26,502 bases of DNA from Deltaproteobacteria bacterium (GTDB lineage: Bacteria; Desulfobacterota; Desulfarculia; Adiutricales; JAGVGV01): NCBI GenBank assembly GCA_015233515.1, contig JADFXS010000018.1:1-26502 (forward strand), given 5' to 3'. Position numbers and translations under genes: made by a program. Below, piece after piece: positions 17,783 through 25,679 of this stretch (position 1 is its first letter; each line of letters begins with the position of its first letter). Below the pieces are notes generated by a model, which saw only the letters and a list, made by a program, of their open reading frames with translations, ran no database searches and was not told where the DNA came from.

Positions 17783-17831
17783 ATCATACAAAAGAGTTTC
17801 ATCCGGAGCAAAACTGTGCTAATCAGGGCCT

Positions 17832-18449
17832 ATGTTTCGCTCAAATGGACAGACGAACTATGATGTCGTATACGAATCTTTGCGGAATCGCCTGTCAAGG
17901 GTCGACCGGGAACACGCCGTCCAATCACTCGGGGCCAACCGACATCGCGACGGCTTGTCTGTCAAACTTCTTGGCCGCACCTGCCTGGTGACTCGAGATG
18001 AGATACAAGCCGCCGATGGGAAGCCATTGGCCATAACCAGTCGTTTATGCTTAGCCTACTATCTGTTACATGCCGGACGCGGCAATCTGGAGCAGACTTG
18101 GGTGGCCTATAGGGATTTCAAGGATGGGGCATTTTTTCACACCGCCTACGCGCAGTTAGTGGAAAATGAAATTGCGGGGACGTTTGCCGGCCGCTTGCCT
18201 CGGCTTCGGGAAACCGTGGACCGAATAGGAGGTGAGGTTTTACCGACCGATTCTGGCGGCGACCTATGCGCCAAGTTCCTCATGCTGCCGCGAATCCCCT
18301 TGTCTGTGGTTTTTTATGATGCCGATGACGATTTCCCGGCTTCGGCCAGGGTATTGTATGATGCCAGCGCCACTCGATTTCTCGATATGGAATGTCTGGC
18401 TGTCCTGGGATTGATCCTGAAAGACGAACTCTGTGATACTCATTTTTAA
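17832..18449 (+). CDS. DUF3786 domain protein
   Basis: A 205-residue protein whose pattern matches DUF3786: NYDVVYESLRNRL at the N-terminus, ITSRLCLAYYLLHAGRG, TWVAYRDFKDGAFFHTAY, then GGDLCAKFLMLPRIPLSVVF and DDDFPASARVLYD. The family occurs mainly in anaerobes of the Deltaproteobacteria, Clostridia and archaea; its biochemical role is not established. In other genomes some members occur near corrinoid or methyl-transfer genes, but nothing like that is here. The ATG has only a weak AGGG upstream. It is 16 bases from the nucleoside phosphorylase gene, so the two are probably cotranscribed. Confidence 0.8.
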   Translation: MFRSNGQTNYDVVYESLRNRLSRVDREHAVQSLGANRHRDGLSVKLLGRTCLVTRDEIQAADGKPLAITSRLCLAYYLLHAGRGNLEQTWVAYRDFKDGAFFHTAYAQLVENEIAGTFAGRLPRLRETVDRIGGEVLPTDSGGDLCAKFLMLPRIPLSVVFYDADDDFPASARVLYDASATRFLDMECLAVLGLILKDELCDTHF

Positions 18450-18465
18450 CATGGAGGAATATTAA

Positions 18466-19167
18466 ATGACCGTTCCTATCGGCCTGGTGGCGGGGACTGT
18501 TTTTTATCGACAGGATTTTTTTTGTAATTCAGAACCACATGTTGTCCAGACTCCTTTCGGGCCGGCGACAATCCTGCGGTCTGACCGGTGGGCTTATGTT
18601 CCTCGTCATGGTTTGGAAGGCGAGCAATATTTACCACCGCATCGAATCAATCATCAGGCCAATCTGTCGGCGCTCAAAGCTCTGGGCGTAACCGAAGTCA
18701 TCGGAGTCAATTCTTGCGGCAGTCTACGGCCGTCCCTGGGCCCGGGATCGGTAGTACTACCCAGCGATTATATATGTTTAGGCCAAATCATCACTATTTT
18801 TGAGGATCGTCAGGTGCACATCACCCCGGTCCTGAACGAAACAGTCCGCGCCAAATTGAAGGACGCCGCCCAAACGGCGGGAGTGCATCTGGTTGAAGGC
18901 GGTGTCTATTGGCAAACTCATGGACCGCGGCTGGAAACCAAGGCGGAAATCAGATTACAGTCCCAGTTTGCCGACATGGTGGGTATGACCATGGCTAACG
19001 AAGCCACGATCGCTCAGGAACTCGAACTCTCTTATGCCTCGATATGTTCCGTGGATAATCTGGCTCACGGCCTCTCCCCTATTCCTTTATCATCAGAGGA
19101 AATATTAGGCAACGCCGCCATAAATGCCCAAAAAATCATTAAAATTATTGAAAGCTATCCCCGGTAG
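18466..19167 (+). CDS. MTA phosphorylase / purine nucleoside phosphorylase-like protein
   Basis: A 233-residue member of the trimeric PNP/MTAP family, slightly shorter than usual. Visible motifs: YVPRHG (phosphate and substrate region), GVTEVIGVNSCGSLRPSLGPG, QTHGPRLETKAEIR, DMVGMTMANEATIA with the substrate Met, and CSVDNLAHG. The family splits methylthioadenosine, methylthioinosine or 6-oxopurine nucleosides with phosphate. Methylthioadenosine is the by-product of the aminopropyltransferase encoded at 10192, so salvage of it is a fair guess, but the base-selective residues near VDNLAHG do not clearly tell adenine from hypoxanthine specificity. GGAGG lies nine bases before the ATG. Confidence 0.82.
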   Translation: MTVPIGLVAGTVFYRQDFFCNSEPHVVQTPFGPATILRSDRWAYVPRHGLEGEQYLPPHRINHQANLSALKALGVTEVIGVNSCGSLRPSLGPGSVVLPSDYICLGQIITIFEDRQVHITPVLNETVRAKLKDAAQTAGVHLVEGGVYWQTHGPRLETKAEIRLQSQFADMVGMTMANEATIAQELELSYASICSVDNLAHGLSPIPLSSEEILGNAAINAQKIIKIIESYPR

Positions 19168-19186
19168 GCCTAGTGAAAATAGGTCG

Positions 19187-19207
19187 ACATCCTCAATCGG
19201 ATGTTTC
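19187..19207 (+). terminator. Weak terminator candidate after the phosphorylase gene
   Basis: ACATCC (19187-19192) pairs with GGATGT (19199-19204), followed by TTT. It is 20 bases after the stop. Stem and T tract are both short. Confidence 0.3.
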
Positions 19208-19418
19208 CCCGGATATTAGCTGATCCACGATTTGCGTAAAATTAATCCGGATATTCGTTGAAAAGGCCGGGCGCTCTATCTTCCGAAGGATTTTGGGATG
19301 TCGGAATTTAGCCTGGGCCGACCGGCAAGTGAAAATTTATCCATCACCAGCAGGCAAGACCGAGTTTATTTTGTCAATTTTTTGGTCTCCGCGGGTTGGG
19401 ATATTGGATGATATAAAG

Positions 19419-20369
19419 TTATATTACCAGTTCCTGACCTTCGATGGCCAATGTGACCTCAAGATGTGAATTTTCGCGGACCAGGGAATAATATTGAGTT
19501 GTTTTTTCTAATATTTCAACTAGCTGAGAATCATGATATGTAGGTTCGTGGTGAAATAAAACTAGATTTTTCACTCCGGTTTTTACCGCCATGTCCACCC
19601 CCACCAAAGAAGAGCTATGCCCCCACCCTTCCTTGACCATGGATTCGGAGAAGGTGTACATGGAATCAAAAATCAATACATCCGCTTGAGAAAAAAAATC
19701 CAGATAGCGTTGCAGGGCGGTGAAGGATAAGTCTTGGTATTCACCATCCGTAGCGTATACCAAAATTTTATTCTCGGCTTTGATTCTATAAGCATAGGAA
19801 CCACCGGGGTGGTGGAGGAGGATGCAATCCACCGTGATCCCGTCCAAGCTCACGCCTTCCGGACCGATGGATACAAATTCCTTGGTGGAAGCCATTTGAT
19901 CGAGCTTCATGGGAAACATATCCTGGTCTATTTGCTGAGTCGTAAACTTAGCCTGCAGATCTTTTTTGGGACTATAAACATAAAATTTATTACCAGGAAT
20001 ATAAGCCGGAATAAAAAAAGGGAAACCTTGAATGTGGTCCCAATGAGTGTGGCTCATGAAAAAATGCGCGACCCCTTGTCCCCGCCCGAATGGACCTTGC
20101 ATGTAATGCAGACCAAGTTCCCTTAAGCCTGAACCTGCGTCGAAAATGAGGTTATGCCCGGCCAAGTTTACTTCAACACAAGAGGTGTTGCCTCCACAGG
20201 TTCCCTTGATTTCCATCGGCAAGGAATCCACAAAGGATTTTATAGCTTCCGGGTCATCCAAGTTGACACCCTTGGCCAAACTCAAGGCGCGAGTTATTTT
20301 ATCAGTAATACTATCCGTGTTGATCGGAGTGGGAATTGATCCTCTCACACCCCAGAACTTAATCCTCAT
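19419..20369 (-). CDS. MBL-fold metallohydrolase
   Basis: A 316-residue metallo-beta-lactamase-fold hydrolase when started at MRIKFWGVRGSIPTP, the typical opening of this subgroup. An upstream in-frame start at 20408 exists, but GGAGG lies ten bases before 20369 and overlaps the longer form. The metal motif is SHTHWDHIQGFPFF; later ligands are probably His in LLHHPGG, Asp in YATDGEY and His in LFHHEPTYHD. The subgroup includes PhnP- and RNase Z-related phosphodiesterases, and the KGTCGGNTSC segment before the HxHxDH motif is usual for it. Substrate unknown. Transcribed divergently from the aminotransferase operon. Confidence 0.85.
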   Translation of the reverse strand: MRIKFWGVRGSIPTPINTDSITDKITRALSLAKGVNLDDPEAIKSFVDSLPMEIKGTCGGNTSCVEVNLAGHNLIFDAGSGLRELGLHYMQGPFGRGQGVAHFFMSHTHWDHIQGFPFFIPAYIPGNKFYVYSPKKDLQAKFTTQQIDQDMFPMKLDQMASTKEFVSIGPEGVSLDGITVDCILLHHPGGSYAYRIKAENKILVYATDGEYQDLSFTALQRYLDFFSQADVLIFDSMYTFSESMVKEGWGHSSSLVGVDMAVKTGVKNLVLFHHEPTYHDSQLVEILEKTTQYYSLVRENSHLEVTLAIEGQELVI

Positions 20370-20408
20370 AGAGTTAGAGCCTCCAATCATGAGGTTCCTG
20401 GACTGCAA

Positions 20409-20790
20409 CCTATTAATCCATTGATATTAACTCGTTCCCTCGCAAAAATCAAGTAAAAAGTAAACCTTGTCATAAACCCTCGCTTATGAGCGGCAATTGC
20501 TTAACCAAATCTTAACGGTCTGTTCATTCCCATATTTAAAGCTATGCGCAGGTGACCGGCGGATTAAGGGTTTTTGCGCGACCACGGAAAATTATTGAAA
20601 AATCACATAAATCCACCATCAAATCGCGGATAGGGCGCGTAAATCCTTGGCGAAACGCGAAGTTGGACCGATTTTGGCCCGCAGGCGTATTCACCATACG
20701 TTGAGGAGCCAAAATCGGGAAACGAGCGTTGCAGCCAGGAGTTACGTGCCTCGGTACCCGTAAGTGGTGAATTAGGGATCATTAACAAAA
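20409..20790. other. Intergenic region between divergent MBL and aminotransferase genes
   Basis: No supported gene. The left part is unremarkable. From about 20600 it contains the nested-stem element at 20654-20730 and, next to it, GC-rich sequence up to the operon promoter at 20791. An open frame across the element on the minus strand appears to be an accident of the structured DNA. Confidence 0.5.
20654..20730. repeat. Nested-stem element (candidate structured RNA or mobile palindrome)
   Basis: Three nested helices are exact: AACGC (20654-20658) with GCGTT (20726-20730), CCGATTTTGGC (20668-20678) with GCCAAAATCGG (20708-20718), and CGTAT (20686-20690) with ATACG (20696-20700), loop TCACC. 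Downstream sequence to about 20760 (including CGGTACCCG) may belong to it. It lies upstream of the operon promoter, so it is probably not a leader. No second copy is in the window. Confidence 0.5.
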
Positions 20791-20819
20791 TTGACATGCT
20801 TTATTTGAGAGTATATAGA
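20791..20819 (+). promoter_or_regulatory. Sigma70-type promoter for the aminotransferase-hom operon
   Basis: TTGACA (20791-20796), 17-base spacer, TATAGA (20814-20819). Expected start of transcription is near 20826, giving a 50-base leader with a 7-bp hairpin (GGCCCGA 20833-20839, TCGGGCC 20843-20849) before the GGAGG ribosome binding site. Confidence 0.7.
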
Positions 20820-20875
20820 TAGAGTTTTTACGGGCCCGATCCTCGGGCCACGCCGCATTATGGAGGTATAATCAG

Positions 20876-22054
20876 ATGTCTAGCATTGAATTCCGGCGTA
20901 TGAAAAGACTGCCCCCCTATGTTTTCGCCACGGTCAACGAACTTAAAATTTCCGCTCGAAGGGCCGGCGAGGACATCATCGATTTAGGAATGGGCAACCC
21001 TGACCTACCCACTCCAGACCATATCGTGGAAAAGTTGGTGGAAGCAGCTAGAAAGCCCACCAACCACCGGTACAGCGCCTCCCGCGGCATAACTAAACTT
21101 CGTCATGCAATTGCAGCCTGGTATGGCCGTCGATATAATGTCGACCTGGATCCAGACACTGAAACCGTGGTCACCATGGGCGCCAAGGAAGGTTTGAGCC
21201 ACTTGGTGTTAGCCATGATAAGTCCGGGAGACGTGGTCTTTGCTCCCAATCCCACATATCCCATCCACCCGTATTCGGCTATCATCGCCGGCGGAGACCT
21301 CAGGTCTATCCCCATCGGTCCGGATCGGGATTTTTTTGAAGACTTGCAGATCGCAGTCAAGCAAACATGGCCGGCCCCTAAGTTATTGGTTATCTCTTTT
21401 CCTCATAATCCGACCGGCACAGTGGTGGACTTGGCTTTCTTTGAAAAAGTCGTGAACTTCTGTCTGGAAAACCAGATTCTACTCATTCACGACTTGGCTT
21501 ACGCCGATTTGTGCTTTGACGACTACCAAGCTCCAAGCCTTCTCCAGGTGAAGCGCGCCAAGGAAATCGGCGTGGAAGTCTTTTCCATGTCAAAAAGTTA
21601 CAGCATGGCCGGTTGGCGAGTCGGTTTCGTCTGCGGTAATAAAGAAATGGTCGCCGCCCTGACTAGAATTAAAAGTTACCTTGACTATGGCATGTTTCAG
21701 CCCATCCAGATCGCGGCCATCATCGCTTTGAATGAAGACCAGACCTGTGTCCAGACCATTACCGATGTTTATAAGGAAAGGCGCGATGTGCTGATTTCCG
21801 GTCTCGACCGCATCGGTTGGACGGTTCCCTCGCCTAAGGCCACCATGTTCGTCTGGGCCAAAATTCCGGACCAATTCCAGAAAATGGGATCGGTGGAATT
21901 CGCCAAAATGTTGATCCATCAAGCCAAGGTTGCCGTTAGTCCCGGATTGGGTTTCGGTCAATACGGCGAAGGCTATGTGAGATTCGCCCTAGTGGAAAAC
22001 AACCAACGCATCAACCAGGCCATACGAGGCTTAAGGAAGGTTATGCAGCCATGA
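20876..22054 (+). CDS. alaC: Class I/II aminotransferase, alanine transaminase (AlaC)-like
   Basis: A 392-residue fold-type I PLP aminotransferase. Key features: substrate-loop [50 protein letters not shown] with the PLP-binding Asn178, HDLAYADL with Asp206, and Schiff-base Lys240 in [15 protein letters not shown]. These match AlaC/YfdZ-type glutamate-pyruvate transaminases, which are close to LL-diaminopimelate and aspartate aminotransferases. The four-base ATGA overlap with hom shows coupling, so a role in the aspartate family of amino acids is also possible. GGAGG lies just upstream and a good promoter at 20791. Confidence 0.88.
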   Translation: MSSIEFRRMKRLPPYVFATVNELKISARRAGEDIIDLGMGNPDLPTPDHIVEKLVEAARKPTNHRYSASRGITKLRHAIAAWYGRRYNVDLDPDTETVVTMGAKEGLSHLVLAMISPGDVVFAPNPTYPIHPYSAIIAGGDLRSIPIGPDRDFFEDLQIAVKQTWPAPKLLVISFPHNPTGTVVDLAFFEKVVNFCLENQILLIHDLAYADLCFDDYQAPSLLQVKRAKEIGVEVFSMSKSYSMAGWRVGFVCGNKEMVAALTRIKSYLDYGMFQPIQIAAIIALNEDQTCVQTITDVYKERRDVLISGLDRIGWTVPSPKATMFVWAKIPDQFQKMGSVEFAKMLIHQAKVAVSPGLGFGQYGEGYVRFALVENNQRINQAIRGLRKVMQP

Positions 22055-23358
22055 AGGAAACCAAAATCGGTATCATTGGCTGGGGCACGGTTGGTAGCGG
22101 CACGGCGAAAATTTTACTGGAAGAACAAGACCTCATCCGGCGAAAAGTCGGCTGCCCCGTGATCCTCAAAAAAATTGCCGATCTGGACTTGGAACGTTCC
22201 CGCCCTGTTTCCGTGCCCCGGGAAATCCTGACCACGGACGCCGGAGAAATTTTGAATGATCCGGAGATCCAGGTGGTCGTGGAACTAATGGGCGGGTATG
22301 AACCGGCCAGGTCCTTTATTCTCCAGGCGATAAAAGCCGGCAAGCATGTGGTTACCGCCAACAAAGCCTTGCTGGCTACCCATGGCCCGGAAATCTTCGA
22401 CGCCGCGGAGCAGGCTCGCGTGGATATCTTGTTTGAAGCCAGCGTGGGTGGGGGGATACCCTTAATCCGTGGTCTCAAAGAGGGATTGGCCGCCAATCAT
22501 ATACAGCGATTTTTCGGCATCCTTAACGGGACGTCCAATTACATATTGACCAAGATGACCAAGGAAAATCTGGATTTCAACCAAGCCTTGGCCGAAGCCC
22601 AGGCTAAAGGCTTTGCCGAAGCCGATCCGACCTTTGACGTGGAAGGTATCGACGCCGCGCATAAACTGGTGATATTAGTAGGTTTGGCCTATGGTCTCAG
22701 AGTGACCCTGGATCAGGTTTACGTGGAAGGCATCAGCCGGATAGCCCCCCTGGACATCCAATTTGCCGACGAGTTCGGTTACGTGATCAAATTATTGGCC
22801 ATTTCTTCTCAAGAAGCCGGGTTGGTCGAAGCAAGACTTCATCCGACCATGCTGCCGAAAGGCCATTTGATGGCTGAAGTCAATGGGCCTTTTAACGCGG
22901 TTCATGTTCATGGACATGCCGTGGGAGACGTTCTATTTTTCGGCGCCGGAGCCGGGATGATGCCCACGGCCAGCGCCGTGGTCAGCGACATCATGGAACT
23001 GGCCCGCGGTATTCACGGCCAGGCCCCCTGCCGAGTCCCGGCCTATGGCTGGCGAACCACAACCAATAGAGAACTGAGCCTGCGCTCCATGGATCAAGTC
23101 ACCTCCCCGTACTATTTCCGTTTTTCCGCTTTGGATCAACCGGGTGTTTTATCAAAAATTTCCGGAATACTAGGCAAGCACGACATCAGCATCGCCGCCG
23201 TCAACCAGAAAGGCCGGCAAGTGGCCGGAGCCGTGCCGGTGGTCATGCTGACCCATGAGGCCAAGGAGGCGTCTGTTCGAGCCGCTCTGTCCGAATTGGA
23301 CGGTTTGGAAGTCCTCCGCTCTAAAACCGTGATTATCCGAGTAGAAGATCGACTATGA
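22051..23358 (+). CDS. hom: Homoserine dehydrogenase
   Basis: A 435-residue enzyme that reduces aspartate 4-semialdehyde to homoserine with NAD(P)H, a branch point to threonine and methionine. Domains: Rossmann fold with GWGTVGSG at 10-17, the [10 protein letters not shown] segment, the catalytic domain with [25 protein letters not shown] and [17 protein letters not shown], and a C-terminal ACT domain (about 354-430, [16 protein letters not shown]), which usually gives feedback inhibition by threonine. Length and domain order are normal. It overlaps both neighbours by four bases (22051-22054 and 23355-23358). Confidence 0.97.
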   Translation: MKETKIGIIGWGTVGSGTAKILLEEQDLIRRKVGCPVILKKIADLDLERSRPVSVPREILTTDAGEILNDPEIQVVVELMGGYEPARSFILQAIKAGKHVVTANKALLATHGPEIFDAAEQARVDILFEASVGGGIPLIRGLKEGLAANHIQRFFGILNGTSNYILTKMTKENLDFNQALAEAQAKGFAEADPTFDVEGIDAAHKLVILVGLAYGLRVTLDQVYVEGISRIAPLDIQFADEFGYVIKLLAISSQEAGLVEARLHPTMLPKGHLMAEVNGPFNAVHVHGHAVGDVLFFGAGAGMMPTASAVVSDIMELARGIHGQAPCRVPAYGWRTTTNRELSLRSMDQVTSPYYFRFSALDQPGVLSKISGILGKHDISIAAVNQKGRQVAGAVPVVMLTHEAKEASVRAALSELDGLEVLRSKTVIIRVEDRL

Positions 23359-24551
23359 AATATGCCCTCCTCATCGGCGCCGGCCTGGGAGATCACCCTT
23401 TGGCCGAACTGGGTGGTCATACTCCCTTGGAGGCGGCTAGTACTCCCACGCTAGACGCCTTGGCCGCCGGAGGTTATTTAGGATTAGCTCGAACCATCCC
23501 TGACAGCCTGGAACCAGGATCGGACCTAGCCGCCATGAGCCTGATGGGCTATGATCCAGTCAAATACCCTACCGGCCGTGGAGCTTTGGAAGCCGCGGCT
23601 ATGGGCGTCAACCTGGGTTCGGAAGATTCGGCTTTCCGGATGAACCTGGTTACCTTGGCTTTCGAAGAAGGTCGAATGATGATGCGCGATCATAGTGGTG
23701 GGAATATTACTTCCGCGGATGCCAAGGTTTTGATCGAATATTTGGCTCGGGAATTACCCTTGACTAGAGGTCAGCGGCTATATCCGGGGGTCGGCTACCG
23801 CCATCTACTGGTTTGGACCGGACACTATGACGACCTGCCCACCATCCCGCCTCATGATTGGCGAGATCAAGAAGTTACCGACTACCTCACCGCCTATAAA
23901 CCAGGAATGAAACCCATTCAAGATCTAATCCAGGCTTCCTGGCCGCTCTTGGCCGATCACCCTTATAACCGCGAACAAATCGCGAAGGGAAAAAGACCGG
24001 CCAATTCCATCTGGCCCTGGGGGCAAGGCCGACCATCAACCATGCCCACGTATCAAGAACGATGGGGATTGAGCGGCGCGGTAATTTCGGCTGTGGACAT
24101 GATCAAGGGCCTGGGAATGTCCGTAGGCCTAAAGCCGATTTTCGTCCACGGCGCCACAGGTCTTGTGGACACCAATTATGAGGGCAAAGTCGCTGCGGCC
24201 TTGCAAGCTATCAAAACCGGGGATGTAGTCATGGTCCATTTCAAAGCCCCGGACGAAGCCAGCCACCAGGGGGACATTGCCATTAAAGTGGAAACCATTG
24301 AACGATTTGACCAGAGGATAGTCAAACCGATTTGGGAAGCCTTGGAAACCATGGGTGATTATCGTCTTTTGATAGCTTGTGATCACTATACGCCAATTTC
24401 CTTGAAAACCCATTCCCGAGAGCCGATACCCTTTATTATTTATCCCGGATCGCATCGCACCGGACGAACCTATTCGGAAAAACAAGCGGCTGATGCCGGT
24501 CTTTATTTTCCACAGGGACATCTGCTAGCGGATTTGTTTTTCGGAAACTAG
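23355..24551 (+). CDS. apgM: Archaeal-type cofactor-independent phosphoglycerate mutase family protein; proposed homoserine kinase
   Basis: A 398-residue alkaline phosphatase-superfamily protein of the ApgM group. Visible ligands: Ser56 in EPGSDLAAMSLMGYDP, Asp300 and His304 in KAPDEASHQGD, Asp343 and His344 in ACDHYTPIS, and His353 in KTHSREP. The subfamily TIGR02535 is a proposed homoserine kinase found beside hom in genomes lacking thrB, and the four-base overlap with hom fits that. Odd point: the usual opening GDGMAD has a metal-binding Asp, here replaced by Ala9 in LIGAGLGDHP. Asp13 is present and might take over. Either a phosphoglycerate mutase or a homoserine phosphotransferase is possible. 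Confidence 0.85.
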   Translation: MKYALLIGAGLGDHPLAELGGHTPLEAASTPTLDALAAGGYLGLARTIPDSLEPGSDLAAMSLMGYDPVKYPTGRGALEAAAMGVNLGSEDSAFRMNLVTLAFEEGRMMMRDHSGGNITSADAKVLIEYLARELPLTRGQRLYPGVGYRHLLVWTGHYDDLPTIPPHDWRDQEVTDYLTAYKPGMKPIQDLIQASWPLLADHPYNREQIAKGKRPANSIWPWGQGRPSTMPTYQERWGLSGAVISAVDMIKGLGMSVGLKPIFVHGATGLVDTNYEGKVAAALQAIKTGDVVMVHFKAPDEASHQGDIAIKVETIERFDQRIVKPIWEALETMGDYRLLIACDHYTPISLKTHSREPIPFIIYPGSHRTGRTYSEKQAADAGLYFPQGHLLADLFFGN

Positions 24552-24613
24552 ATGATTTGAAATTAATACCTCACCGCAAACCGCGGCGAGTCATTGGCGA
24601 GTCTGGAACAACT

Positions 24614-25039
24614 ATGACTTCAACTGTTGTCCCACTTAGTTTCACCCGTTACCGAGTCCTGTACGGCGACACCGACGCCATGGGCGTGGTTTATCACGGC
24701 AATTATTTCCGTCTGTTCGAGCTTGGGCGCGCTGAATTTCTAAGAGAGCGGGGGTTGCCTTATAAGCAAATAGAAGCCGATGGCTTGATGCTCCCGGTAG
24801 TGGAAGCCTATTCCCATTATTTTAGCTCAGCCCAATATGATGACTTGGTTCTGATAGAAACCAGACTGACCAAAATTCACCGGGCCAGCCTTCGTTTTGA
24901 TTACGATATTTATCGTGATGACACCAAAAACGAACGCCTGCTGGAAGGCTTTACCATCCATGCCTGCGTCACTTCAAATAAAAAGGTGGTCCGCGTTCCG
25001 CGAGATTTGGCTGACACATTGTCAATCATAATTGATTGA
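24614..25039 (+). CDS. YbgC-type acyl-CoA thioesterase (4-hydroxybenzoyl-CoA thioesterase family)
   Basis: A 141-residue hotdog-fold thioesterase, usual length. The motif YGDTDAMGVVYHGNYFRLFE includes the catalytic Asp of the YbgC/4HBT group, followed by ELGRAEFLRERG. These enzymes hydrolyse acyl-CoA or acyl-ACP thioesters in the cytoplasm, sometimes next to the Tol-Pal system, which is not here. A longer frame begins with TTG at 24557, but the ATG at 24614 fits the family length and has GGAA upstream. It lies 62 bases after the mutase-like gene and may be read through from the same operon. Confidence 0.87.
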   Translation: MTSTVVPLSFTRYRVLYGDTDAMGVVYHGNYFRLFELGRAEFLRERGLPYKQIEADGLMLPVVEAYSHYFSSAQYDDLVLIETRLTKIHRASLRFDYDIYRDDTKNERLLEGFTIHACVTSNKKVVRVPRDLADTLSIIID

Positions 25040-25132
25040 TTTTCAATTTATTGATCTAAAACCGCCCTATTCACTTTTTCTTTGAGCATACAGGCGATCG
25101 CCATCCCCCTTGCTTGCCGTTGGATTGGCGAG

Positions 25133-25164
25133 CATGCAGGTAAAACCTTTTTGTATCCTGCATG
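25133..25164 (+). terminator. Hairpin after the thioesterase gene
   Basis: CATGCAGG (25133-25140) pairs with CCTGCATG (25157-25164) around a 16-base loop containing CCTTTTT. An alternative short stem AGG/CCT followed by TTTTT could terminate earlier. It is about 95 bases past the stop of the thioesterase gene. Confidence 0.35.
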
Positions 25165-25196
25165 TCGATGATTCCTTGCGACTCGTGGCTGGGAGA

Positions 25197-25408
25197 TTAT
25201 AGTGGTTCTCGAAAGTTTTTCAGAATAGTGTAGTCTAAATCTCCTTTCCTCCGCTTTTTTCCATCAGCCACAATGTCTGTCATTTCGACCGAAGGGAGAA
25301 ATCTCATTAAATTTGCTGGTGTTAGAGATTTCTCGTCGCGGCCTATGGCCGCTCCGTTTAAATGACAACGGTGCTTCATAACGAAGAAACTTTCGAGAAC
25401 CACTATAA
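25197..25408. mobile_element. MITE-like element with 22-bp perfect terminal inverted repeats
   Basis: The left end at 25197-25218 and the right end at 25387-25408 are exact reverse complements over 22 bases (core TATAGTGGTTCTCGAAAG). The 212-bp element has no coding capacity. A second pair of inverted repeats lies inside: TGTCATTT (25278-25285) with AAATGACA (25360-25367), and GAGAAATCTC (25296-25305) with GAGATTTCTC (25325-25334). Ends with TATA fit insertion at a TA target, as in IS630/Tc1-type elements, but I cannot prove a target duplication. Confidence 0.6.
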
Positions 25409-25561
25409 ATCCGCGTTGGCAAAAAAAGCCAATTTCAAACATCAACATGATCCGACCTCGAGCGACAAATACAGCCTTTGAAGATGTTTTTATTGAGGCT
25501 CGAAAATCTTGAGATTTATGGATTTTTTCCGGTGCCATCAGCTGGGTCGCTTGTGTTATCA

Positions 25562-25601
25562 AAAATCAATCCACCGAACAGAGTGTTCCGTTCGGTGGAT
25601 T
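25562..25601 (-). terminator. Rho-independent terminator of the GlcG-like gene
   Basis: AATCCACCGAAC (25568-25579) pairs perfectly over 12 bp with GTTCGGTGGATT (25590-25601), loop of ten. Read on the minus strand the stem is followed by GATTTTTG. It lies about 80 bases past the stop codon of the minus-strand gene. Confidence 0.7.
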
Positions 25602-25679
25602 ATTCATGACCAAGTCGCCGTTGCCTTTATCTTGGCCTGTTACCTTCCAGCTATTATAGAGATATCCAGTAAAAATGAC

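Larger units (their letters stand above)
17465..17831. other. Intergenic region between AbrB-type gene and DUF3786 gene
   Basis: No supported gene. It contains the minus-strand promoter at 17531-17559 and a perfect small palindrome at 17764-17782 near the DUF3786 start. Confidence 0.5.
25040..25679. other. Intergenic region with repeats and hairpins
   Basis: No supported gene in 640 bases. It contains a hairpin at 25133-25164, the MITE-like element at 25197-25408 and the terminator of the GlcG-like gene at 25562-25601. Frames crossing it show no recognisable content. Confidence 0.6.

Noticed and set aside
17599..17991. 130-codon frame before and overlapping the DUF3786 gene
   Set aside because: It overlaps a clearly conserved gene in another frame, crosses a perfect palindrome and shows no family pattern.
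20603..20797. 64-codon minus-strand frame
   Set aside because: It runs straight across the nested-stem element; the open frame is better explained by that structure.
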